DNA of 64,000 nt from RYN-230 sp963782185 (lineage in GTDB: Bacteria; Actinomycetota; Actinomycetes; Streptosporangiales; Streptosporangiaceae): the NCBI GenBank assembly GCA_963782185.1, contig CAWAJB010000020.1, positions 248,001-312,000 on the forward strand, in the 5' to 3' direction. Under the pieces are notes generated by a model. That model did not search any database. It saw nothing but the letters and a program-made list of their open reading frames with translations, and had not been told where the DNA came from. This document shows, one piece after another, positions 33,004-39,848 of the stretch. The translations under genes were made by a program, and so were the position numbers. Within the stretch, counting starts at the first letter, position 1. Each line of letters opens with the position of its first letter.

Positions 33004-34527
33004 ATGAAATACGTCCCGCCAGGCCTGCCCGGCAGCATTGTCTCCGTCGAGCCTAGGTATGAGAATTTCATCGGCGGCAAGTGGCAGGCGCCGACGCACG
33101 GTAAGTACCGCGTGAACCTGGCCCCCGCGACCGCCGGTCCGATCACCGAAGTGGCCGACTCCACGCCCGAGGACGTCGAGCTCGCGCTGGACGCTGCGCA
33201 CGCGGCGAAGGACGCCTGGGGCGAGGCGTCAGCCGCGGAGCGGGCGGAGGTACTCAACGCGATCGCCGATGCGGTCGAGAAGAACAAGGACATGCTCGCG
33301 GTCGCGGAGAGCTGGGAGAACGGCAAGCCGGTCCGCGAGACGCTGGCTGCCGACATTCCCCTGGTAGTCGATCACTTCCGGTACTTCGCCGCCGCGGCAC
33401 GCGCCGAGGAGGGACGCTCGACCGAGATCGAGAAGGACCTGGTCGCCTACCACTTCCGCGAGCCCCTGGGTGTAGTGGGTCAGATCATCCCCTTCAACTT
33501 CCCGATGCTGATGGCGGCGTGGAAGCTCGCGCCGGCGCTCGCGGCAGGTAACTGCTCGGTGATCAAGCCCGCCTCGCCGACGCCGTGGTCGATTCTCAAG
33601 CTGATGGAGACCATCGAAGACGTCCTGCCGCAGGGTGTGATCAACGTCGTGACCGGTCCCGGCGCCGAGATCGGCAAGGCGCTGGCCGCGAATCCGCGTA
33701 TCGCCAAGGTGTCCTTTACCGGTGAGACCGTCACCGGCCGGCTGATTATGCAGTACGCCGCGCAGAACCTGATTCCTTCTACCGTGGAATTGGGCGGCAA
33801 GTCGCCGAACATCTTCTTCAACGATGTGATGGCTCATGACGACGACTTCCTCGACAAGGCGGTCGAGGGCCTGGTGCTGTACGCGTTCAACAAGGGCGAA
33901 GTATGCACCTGCCCGTCGCGGGCCCTGATACAGGCCGACATCTACGACGAGTTCATGGCCCGCTGCCTGGAACGCATCGCCGCCATCAGGCAGGGCAATC
34001 CGCTGGACACTGATACCCAGCTTGGCCCGCAGGTCTCCGCGCAGCAGATCGAGAAGATTGCCTCCTACGTTGATATCGGCCGCAACGAGGGCGCGCAGGT
34101 GCTCATCGGCGGTGAGCGGGCCAGCGTGGACGGGGCGGAGTTCGCTGACGGCTATTACTTCCAGCCGACGGTGCTGAAAGGCGACAACAAGATGCGGGTG
34201 TTCCAGGAGGAGATCTTCGGCCCCGTGCTTGCGGTCACCACGTTCACCGACGACGCGGACGCGCTGGCGATCGCGAATGACAGCCTCTACGGGCTGGGCG
34301 CCGGTGTCTGGACCCGGGACGGCAGCCGGGCGTACAAGATGGGCCGCGGCATCAAGGCCGGTCGCGTCTGGACGAACTGCTACCACCAGTACCCGGCAGG
34401 TGCCGCGTTCGGTGGCTACAAGATCTCCGGCATCGGGCGGGAGAACCACCGCATGATGCTGGATCACTACAGCCAGACGAAGAACCTCCTCGTCAGCTAC
34501 AGCAGCAAACCGCTCGGGCTGTTCTAA
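33004..34527 (+). CDS. Aldehyde dehydrogenase (acetaldehyde type)
   Basis: 507 residues; AAGGGAG lies nine bases before the ATG. NAD(P)-dependent ALDH features: IIPFNFPMLMAAWKLAPALA with the oxyanion Asn, SFTGETVTG, the general-base Glu in VELGGKSPNI, and the catalytic Cys in GEVCTCPSRA. The EEIFGPVLAV and FGGYKISGIGRE blocks are intact. The length and sequence style match the AldB/ExaC group that oxidises acetaldehyde made by alcohol dehydrogenases. DUF779 and Zn-alcohol dehydrogenase genes follow in one operon. Confidence 0.95.
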   Translation: MKYVPPGLPGSIVSVEPRYENFIGGKWQAPTHGKYRVNLAPATAGPITEVADSTPEDVELALDAAHAAKDAWGEASAAERAEVLNAIADAVEKNKDMLAVAESWENGKPVRETLAADIPLVVDHFRYFAAAARAEEGRSTEIEKDLVAYHFREPLGVVGQIIPFNFPMLMAAWKLAPALAAGNCSVIKPASPTPWSILKLMETIEDVLPQGVINVVTGPGAEIGKALAANPRIAKVSFTGETVTGRLIMQYAAQNLIPSTVELGGKSPNIFFNDVMAHDDDFLDKAVEGLVLYAFNKGEVCTCPSRALIQADIYDEFMARCLERIAAIRQGNPLDTDTQLGPQVSAQQIEKIASYVDIGRNEGAQVLIGGERASVDGAEFADGYYFQPTVLKGDNKMRVFQEEIFGPVLAVTTFTDDADALAIANDSLYGLGAGVWTRDGSRAYKMGRGIKAGRVWTNCYHQYPAGAAFGGYKISGIGRENHRMMLDHYSQTKNLLVSYSSKPLGLF

Positions 34528-34537
34528 GGAGCCCGTG

Positions 34538-34960
34538 ATGCCGGAGCCGATTGCCCTGGCCCGCATCACCGCCACCCCGGCCGCGCGCGAGGCGATCCGT
34601 CGCCTCCGCGCGGTCCGGGGCGGCCCGGTGATGTTCATCCAATCTGGCGGCTGCTGCGCCGGCAGCACGCCGATGTGCTATCCCGTCGGGGAATTCCTCA
34701 TCGGCGACATCGACGTCCTGCTCGGCGACATCGACGGATGCCCGTTCTACATCGACAAGCGCCTGGATCAAGCCTGGCACCAGGAACAGTTCCTGCTCGA
34801 TGTCGCCCACGGCGAACCCGAAGACTTCTCACTAGCAGCCGGGGACAACCTTCACTTCGTCACCCGCTCCCCCGCCTGCGTCTCGCCGGGCGCATCCGGC
34901 CCGCCGAGCGCACCGCGCGACAACGCCTTTCCCTCCGCCCCTGAAGCGAGCACACCATGA
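34538..34960 (+). CDS. DUF779 protein
   Basis: 140 residues. AAGGAG overlaps the preceding stop codon and is six bases from the ATG. PVMFIQSGGCCAGSTPMCYP and CPFYIDKRLDQAWH are the conserved DUF779 core, with a vicinal cysteine pair. The family is nearly always found beside acetaldehyde-type aldehyde dehydrogenases, and is presumed to be an accessory; its biochemical role is not established. The TGA overlaps the ATG of the alcohol dehydrogenase gene. Confidence 0.92.
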   Translation: MPEPIALARITATPAAREAIRRLRAVRGGPVMFIQSGGCCAGSTPMCYPVGEFLIGDIDVLLGDIDGCPFYIDKRLDQAWHQEQFLLDVAHGEPEDFSLAAGDNLHFVTRSPACVSPGASGPPSAPRDNAFPSAPEASTP

Positions 34961-35970
34961 GAGCAGCAGTTGTCACGGATTTCCACTCCCCCTTGCAGGT
35001 GCAGGATCTTCCGGTCCCCGAACCCGGCGCGGGTGAGGTACTAGTCCGGATCGAGACGAGCGGGCTGTGCCACACCGACATCCACGCCGCGCACGGCGAC
35101 TGGCCGGTCAAGCCGGCACCGCCGTTCATTCCCGGGCATGAGGGCGTCGGTTATGTCGAGAAGCTCGGCACCGGCGTGAGGACCCGCGCGATCGGCGACC
35201 GGGTCGCGATCGCGTGGCTCGGTTACGCGTGCGGTGAGTGCCGCTACTGCAACAGCGGCTGGGAGACGCTGTGTGAGAAGCAGCAGAACTCGGGCTACTC
35301 CGTCAACGGCACATTCGCTGAGTACGCCGTCGTCCCCGCGGCGTTCGCCTCACCAGTACCGGAGGGCGTGTCCTCCCGGGACGCCGCGCCGCTGGCGTGC
35401 GCGGGTGTGACGACCTACAAGGCGATCAAAGTCGCCCGGGTCGCGCCCGCCGAGACGGTCGCCATCTTCGGCGTCGGAGGGCTGGGACACCTCGCACTGC
35501 AGTACGCCCGCATCGCCGGCGGGTTCGTCATCGCCGTGGACATCGAAGACCACAAGCTCACGATGGCTACCGAACTCGGCGCCGACCATGTCGTCAACGC
35601 GCTGACTACTGATCCTGTCGAGGCCATCCAGGCTCTCGGCGGTGCCGATGTGGCCGTCGCGCTCACGGTGTCGCCCGCGGCGTTCGATCAGGCCTACCGG
35701 TCGCTGCGCCGCGGCGGACGTCTGGTGTGCGTCGCGCTTCCCGCAGACAACGCGACACTGAGTCTGCCGATCTTCGACACCGTGATTAACGGCAAGACTG
35801 TCATCGGCTCGATCGTCGGCACCCGTAACGACCTCGCCGACGTGTTCGCCCTGCACGCCGCCGGCCGCACCAAGGTGATCGCGGTCAACCGCAAGATCGA
35901 CGAAGTCAACCAGTCCATCGACGACGTCCTCGCGGGCCGGATCCTGGCCCGTGTCGTCTTCCAGCTCTGA
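34957..35970 (+). CDS. adhP: Zinc-dependent alcohol dehydrogenase
   Basis: 337 residues, start overlapping the DUF779 stop (ATGA). Catalytic zinc ligands: Cys in SGLCHTDIHAAHGDW, His-Glu in PGHEGVGYV, and a later Cys in LACAGVTTYKAIKVA. Structural zinc: CGECRYCNSGWETLC. NAD-binding: IFGVGGLGHLALQYA. This is the AdhP-like class that converts ethanol to acetaldehyde. With the upstream aldehyde dehydrogenase it forms an ethanol-to-acetate route that could feed, or run in reverse of, the ackA-pta step nearby. Confidence 0.94.
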   Translation: MRAAVVTDFHSPLQVQDLPVPEPGAGEVLVRIETSGLCHTDIHAAHGDWPVKPAPPFIPGHEGVGYVEKLGTGVRTRAIGDRVAIAWLGYACGECRYCNSGWETLCEKQQNSGYSVNGTFAEYAVVPAAFASPVPEGVSSRDAAPLACAGVTTYKAIKVARVAPAETVAIFGVGGLGHLALQYARIAGGFVIAVDIEDHKLTMATELGADHVVNALTTDPVEAIQALGGADVAVALTVSPAAFDQAYRSLRRGGRLVCVALPADNATLSLPIFDTVINGKTVIGSIVGTRNDLADVFALHAAGRTKVIAVNRKIDEVNQSIDDVLAGRILARVVFQL

Positions 35971-36214
35971 TCGCTCGAGCTCGGAGCCGCCCGCAGTGCC
36001 CGTTTCTTGCCGCCGAAACACATGACCAACCCAGCGATGCGTTTGGCCAGGTGCGGGCTCCATGACGACTGTGCATGCATACACGGGCAGCCAGGTGCGC
36101 TGCGATCACACCGCGCTCCCTGGATGAGAGCCGCAGTCGAGAAGGATCCGTCAGCCCTTCATGACGCGAAGCAGGGGACGTGAGGTGCGTGACCTGGAGG
36201 ACGCGACCCCACGA

Positions 36215-36350
36215 CCGGAACGGCCGGCGTTCCCCGCTTCACCATCTGGCAGGGAGCAGGAAAGATCATCTTGTGGGCGAGATCACCCGTCGCGCCGAAG
36301 AACACGAACGCATCGGCCGCGGCCACACTCTCATCGCTGTCGCCCATCAT
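36215..36350 (-). pseudogene. zwf: Glucose-6-phosphate dehydrogenase, N-terminal stub
   Basis: The ATG at 36350 begins MMGDSDESVAAADAFVFFGA, followed by TGDLAHKMIFPAPCQMVKRG and VPVVG, which is the NADP-binding start of zwf (FGATGDLA.K.IFPAL). Similarity ends after about 45 codons and a stop follows at 36159. The rest of the gene is missing. Confidence 0.75.
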
Positions 36351-36554
36351 CAGCCCTTATCTCTCGCACTGCCCGTCGCAGAGCGGGCACGAGTCTTGCA
36401 CGCCGTTTCTGGCCGGTGTTGCGCCACGACCCCAGATCGCGCTGGCAACGATTGCCGCTCCGCGGCGATACCACTCAAGGGGAACCTCCACGCTCATGGC
36501 CTGCGGGGAAAGGGCCAGGGCTTTGCCTGGGCGCGAGTGCAGGCACCACGAGGA

Positions 36555-36647
36555 TCAGGCTCCGGCGAGCACGATGGCGGCGAACTGCCCGGCGTCCAGG
36601 CTCGCGCCGCCGACAAGGAACCCGTCCACGCTAGTGGCACCGAGCGA
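36555..36647 (-). pseudogene. tpiA: Triosephosphate isomerase, C-terminal stub
   Basis: The frame ATSVDGFLVGGASLDAGQFA followed by AIVLAGA and a stop is the end of TpiA (the phosphate-binding VDGxLVGGASL strand). Only about 30 codons remain. It is 205 bp upstream of the zwf stub on the same strand, as if a tpiA-zwf segment had been cut at both outer ends. Confidence 0.65.
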
Positions 36648-37215
36648 CGCCGCTGCGGTCGCCTTCGACTCACTGCGCCACGAGGGCCGCTAACGCAACG
36701 TGCAGTTCACCGAACTCGCCCCGGCCGTCGTCCGCGGCGACATCGACCACAGCACCATCCCAGCCGACCCGCCCAGCCGCCTGGCCCATGCCGGCTCCAG
36801 CGCGGGAGCTTCACGCGCGGCGGCCAATTACCCGCAAATTTCCCATGCGAGCAGAAGGCGCGTAACGTGAGGAATGTTGCTCCGGCCCCCGGCAGCTGCA
36901 ACCGCGATATTCGCGGTAATGCAGCAGGGCCCGGAGTTTTTTTTCGCGCACGGAACGATGCAGGCAAGACGCTACCGCCAGGGGATGGTGCCAAAACCCG
37001 GGAGGATTATTCTCCTACCGCGATCTTCCCCGCATGACCGGTCTACCGCGTACGCAACCGTTCGCTGACATGAAGGAACCGGTTATGGGCGTTATCGCCT
37101 GGATATTTCCCGGCCTGGCCTCAGGTCAGGCCGCCAGCCACCTGGTTTTTAGCGGCCGCCAGCGCTGCACTGACGCGCAATCTGATCTGCTGGCCCGCGT
37201 TCTGTGCAGAGCACC
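36648..37215. other. Gene-free spacer with a hairpin and T-run
   Basis: No convincing gene. A 7-bp stem with a 3-base loop (36901-36917) is followed 19 bases later by eight Ts (36937-36944), very unusual in this GC-rich DNA; it may be a terminator. A short ATG frame at 37034-37219 is not recognisable. Confidence 0.4.
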
Positions 37216-37320
37216 ATGAAAATCATCATTATCGTCGCCGTCATCGTCGTGGTGCTGCTGCAGGCCGCCGCCGGCCTGCCCGCGCTGGCCGCCGCGAACG
37301 GGGCCGCCGAACCCAGCTAG
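37216..37320 (+). CDS. 34-residue hydrophobic peptide
   Basis: A short frame MKIIIIVAVIVVVLLQAAAG, then LPALAAANGAAEPS, ends 54 bp before the next gene's start. Two N-terminal residues are followed by an uninterrupted ~14-residue hydrophobic run and a cleavage-like ALAA. It would be a single-span membrane peptide or a bare signal peptide. No good Shine-Dalgarno is seen, so expression is uncertain. It is on the same strand as the following membrane protein and may be its upstream companion. Confidence 0.4.
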   Translation: MKIIIIVAVIVVVLLQAAAGLPALAAANGAAEPS

Positions 37321-37374
37321 CACACCCGCGTAACACTCCAACCCGCGAACCTGGTTCCACCAAGGAGAACCATC

Positions 37375-38031
37375 ATGAAACGCAGAACCTTCGACATCCT
37401 GGTCGCCACGACCGGCCTGTTCCTGGCCGTCGTGCTGATCGCCTCCGGCGCCCTGCTCACCTGGGCCCACAACTACATCGGCAACGAGGTGCACACCCAG
37501 CTCGCCGCCCAGCAGATTTTCTTCCCCCCCGCGAACAGCAAGGCTGTCGCGGCCCCGGAATTCGCCGCCATGCGCCAGTACGGCGGGCAGCAGCTGACCA
37601 CCGGCGCCCAGGCCGAGGTCTACGCCGACCACTTCATCGCCAACCACCTCAAAGTCATCGGCGGCGGCAAGACCTACGCCCAGCTGTCCACCGAAGCGCT
37701 GGCCCAGCCGGGCAACACCAAGCTGGCCGTCCAGGTCGCCACGGTCTTCAAGGGTGAGACCCTCCGCGGGCTGCTGCTCAACGCCTACGCCTTCGGCACC
37801 ATGGGCGTGATCGCCGGCATTGCCGCCATCGGCGCCTTCATCGCCGCCGCGGTCATGCTCCTCCTCGGCGGGCTCGGCCTCATGCACGCCCGCCGCACCG
37901 GCCCGGACACCGACATCCTCTCCGGCCACCCAGCCCCCGCACCGGCTCCCGGCGAGATAGCCGCCCACAACGGGCACACGCCCGACCTCGCCGCCGCTGC
38001 GCCCGGCAGCCCCGACACCCACTCCGGGTGA
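37375..38031 (+). CDS. Two-span membrane protein of unknown function
   Basis: 218 residues; AAGGAG is nine bases before the ATG. An N-terminal helix (ILVATTGLFLAVVLIASGAL) is followed by a ~95-residue outer segment (HNYIGNEVHTQLAAQQIFFP to STEALAQPGNTKLA), a second helix (GVIAGIAAIGAFIAAAVMLL) and a Pro/Ala-rich cytoplasmic tail. Similar proteins are common in actinobacteria, often near hypoxia or stress genes, but no function is known to me. The outer segment has no cysteines or known ligand motif. Confidence 0.8.
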   Translation: MKRRTFDILVATTGLFLAVVLIASGALLTWAHNYIGNEVHTQLAAQQIFFPPANSKAVAAPEFAAMRQYGGQQLTTGAQAEVYADHFIANHLKVIGGGKTYAQLSTEALAQPGNTKLAVQVATVFKGETLRGLLLNAYAFGTMGVIAGIAAIGAFIAAAVMLLLGGLGLMHARRTGPDTDILSGHPAPAPAPGEIAAHNGHTPDLAAAAPGSPDTHSG

Positions 38032-38323
38032 GCCTCAGCGGCCCGGCATCCTGCCCGGCTGCGAGAACTGAGCCTCATCGCTCCCGGCTCGTGACGCCGG
38101 CCCTCACCTGGGCCAGCGTCACGAGCCGGCCAGCTCATCGCCATGCCCACCCGAACGATGCCCAGCACGTGGCCGCGGCAATGAAACAGTACTGGACGAA
38201 CCTCGCCAGGACCGGATCCCTCATCCTCGCCCGGGAGCTGCTGTGGCCACGTCCGTCGCGTCTATACCTTTACGGGCCAGGCCCGGTCGTCCGGACCGGA
38301 GTGGTCTAGACCTTTCGGCAGCG
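38032..38323. other. Gene-free spacer before tRNA-Lys
   Basis: Nothing coding recognised. The right part carries the direct repeat described at 38324. Confidence 0.4.
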
Positions 38324-38345
38324 ATGTTCGCTCCATGTTCGCTCG
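38324..38345 (+). repeat. 22-bp repeat, left copy (left of tRNA-Lys)
   Basis: This copy matches 47657-47678 at 19 of 22 positions in the same orientation. Internally it is two ATGTTCGCTC-like half units. The two copies bracket the first part of the mobile-element cluster. Confidence 0.5.
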
Positions 38346-38443
38346 GATGTCGCGGCACACCCCGGCACCGGGCGGCACTGCGCGTCACCCGGCCTCCCGG
38401 TTTGCTGTCCAGCCCGGCACGTCATAACATGGCCCGGCACGAC

Positions 38444-38516
38444 GCGCCGCTAGCTCAACTGGCAGAGCAGCAGACTCTTAATCTGCGGGTTCGGGGTTCG
38501 AGTCCCTGGCGGCGCA
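38444..38516 (+). tRNA. tRNA-Lys (CTT anticodon)
   Basis: Acceptor stem 38444-38450 pairs perfectly with 38509-38515; anticodon CTT at 38477-38479 in the loop CTCTTAA; T-arm GGGTTCGAGTCCC region intact; discriminator A at 38516. CCA is not encoded. Mobile elements begin directly downstream. Confidence 0.96.
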
Positions 38517-38521
38517 CCTCG

Positions 38522-38535
38522 AGGTCTTCACGTTT
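38522..38535 (+). repeat. 14-bp inverted repeat, left copy
   Basis: AGGTCTTCACGTTT, five bases after tRNA-Lys, is the exact reverse complement of 47581-47594. The 9.07-kb interval between contains the IS110/Tn554-like nest and the DDE-integrase-DUF6788 group. Confidence 0.5.
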
Positions 38536-38788
38536 CGCCAGTGTCCATGTTCACGTTTGCCTCTGATATCCCTGGCGGGACGCCCGTTCCGGGCTGAAAA
38601 TCGGTGGTGGTTGCCCGCTGACGCCGGAGACCCATGGTCGCTGGAGGCCGTACGTTTGCCGGGCGCTGGGAGCCGCAGCCATGAGAGCTTCAGTGTCGCT
38701 TCGAGCACGCGGATTTGATTCCTGTCCCTTTTGCGGTTCCTGCGGGCAGCCGCCTGCTGTTTCACCCCTGGTGATGAGGAGGTGGCGG
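38536..38788. other. Non-coding left end of the IS110-like element
   Basis: This ~250-bp stretch before the transposase start has no gene. In IS110-group elements the left non-coding end encodes the bridge RNA that directs target choice, so this is where it should be sought. I cannot fold it reliably by eye. Confidence 0.4.
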
Positions 38789-39010
38789 GTGCTGCAGGAG
38801 ACACAGGATCGTGAGGAGATCGTTGAGCGGGTCGCCGCGCTGGATATCGGGAAGGCGGAGCTGGCCTGCTGCGTGCGGGTGCCGCATGAGGGCAGGCGGG
38901 GGCGGCGGCTGCAGGAGGTGGAGACGTATTCCACGATGACCCGGTCGCTGCTGGGTCTGTCAGACCGGCTGCGGAGCCTGGGGGTGACCCGGGTGGTGAT
39001 GGAGGCGACG
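38789..39010 (+). pseudogene. IS110-family transposase, 5' part (interrupted)
   Basis: GTG 38789 follows GAGGAGG by six bases. The frame VLQETQDREEIVERVAALDI and GKAELACCVRV gives the first DEDD Asp; VTRVVMEAT gives the catalytic Glu, after which the Tn554-like element begins. Joining base 39010 to 43354 keeps the frame and yields RVVMEAT-SDYWKPVFYVLE, the normal conserved IS110 sequence. The transposase is thus intact except for one clean insertion. Confidence 0.95.
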
Positions 39011-39057
39011 CTAGCGTTATCCGGGGTTTTCAAGATCAAAGATGATGTTTGTGCAGG

Positions 39058-39381
39058 TCAGTTCCGTGGCGTACGCGTCTGTGACGGGCGTGGTTCAGCG
39101 GCCAGGATCCGGGCGAGCGCGCGCTGACGCTGCTGTGCGGCTTGCCGGTCTTTGAAGCCGAGGCTGGTGGCGATCTGCTGCCAGGTCGCGCCGGCGGTGC
39201 GGGCTTCGGTGATGAGGTCGTGTTCACGCTGGTCCAGGTCCCGGCGCAGGCCCTCGATCGCGGCGAGTCCGGCCAAGGTGCCGTCCGGGACGGCAGGAGA
39301 CGTCAATAGGCTGTTGACGTCGAAGAGCGGGATGGTGCCGAGCGGATCGACGTCCCGGCCCGTGGCGATCACGCCGGTCAT
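39058..39381 (-). CDS. Small HTH-like protein of the Tn554-like operon
   Basis: 107 residues; the ATG at 39381 overlaps the tnpC stop (ATGA). The middle (EARTAGATWQQIATSLGF, then KDRQAAQQRQRALARIL) has the look of a helix-turn-helix followed by a basic helix. No named family is recognised. It is the last gene of the element's operon and its start codon lies within a 22-bp perfect palindrome, so its translation may be controlled. It could be an excision/direction factor or a repressor; this is inference. Confidence 0.7.
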   Translation of the reverse strand: MTGVIATGRDVDPLGTIPLFDVNSLLTSPAVPDGTLAGLAAIEGLRRDLDQREHDLITEARTAGATWQQIATSLGFKDRQAAQQRQRALARILAAEPRPSQTRTPRN

Positions 39382-39414
39382 GTCAACGGGTGGTTGACAT
39401 GACCGGCGTGATCG
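39366..39414. promoter_or_regulatory. Perfect 22-bp inverted repeat over a start codon
   Basis: Arms 39366-39387 and 39393-39414 are exact reverse complements around a 5-base centre. The right arm, read on the minus strand of the operon, covers the tnpC stop; the left arm contains the ATG and first codons of the 107-residue gene. In RNA it would bury that start codon; in DNA it would be an ideal dimer operator. Confidence 0.8.
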
Positions 39415-39848
39415 TGCTGGCCGACGGGCACTGGGTCGCTGGGCTGGCTGCCGATGCCGAGACGGCGGCGGAGCAGCAGATTCTCCCCGTGGGCGGCTTC
39501 GAGGGCCTGCCGCAGCGCGGTTGTCTCTTCGCGGTGGCGGCGTCTGAGGTCGGTGAGCTGGGCGGTGAGCGCGCGGATGACGCTGCTGGGCTGGTCGGGG
39601 CCGGTCCGGTCTGGGCGGCAGGCGCGCAGGTGGGTCTGCTGGCCGGTGCGCAGGTGCTCGACGCGGGAACGGATCTGGGTGTTGCGGTAGAGGAAGTCCA
39701 GCGATACCCCGGCCCGGGCGGCCAGGCCACGGAAGGTGACCGGTTCACCTGCCCTGGCCATTTCGCCGAGTGCGGTTTCGGCCCGGGTGACCGCGCCGGC
39801 GGTGCGTGCGGCGGTGGCTTTCTGCAGGTTAGCGAGGTTACCGGTCAC
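39378..39848 (-). CDS. tnpC: Tn554 TnpC-like protein (DUF6262 type)
   Basis: 156 residues from GTG 39848, with GAGG nine bases upstream and overlapping the tnpB stop; an open frame to 39914 is less likely to be used. TGNLANLQKATAARTAGAVT, the HTH-like VTFRGLAARAGVSLDFLYRN and a C-terminal coiled coil (LTDLRRRHREETTALRQALE) match TnpC/DUF6262 proteins. In Tn554 TnpC is not essential but affects frequency and orientation of transposition. Confidence 0.85.
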   Translation of the reverse strand: MTGNLANLQKATAARTAGAVTRAETALGEMARAGEPVTFRGLAARAGVSLDFLYRNTQIRSRVEHLRTGQQTHLRACRPDRTGPDQPSSVIRALTAQLTDLRRRHREETTALRQALEAAHGENLLLRRRLGIGSQPSDPVPVGQHDHAGHVNHPLT

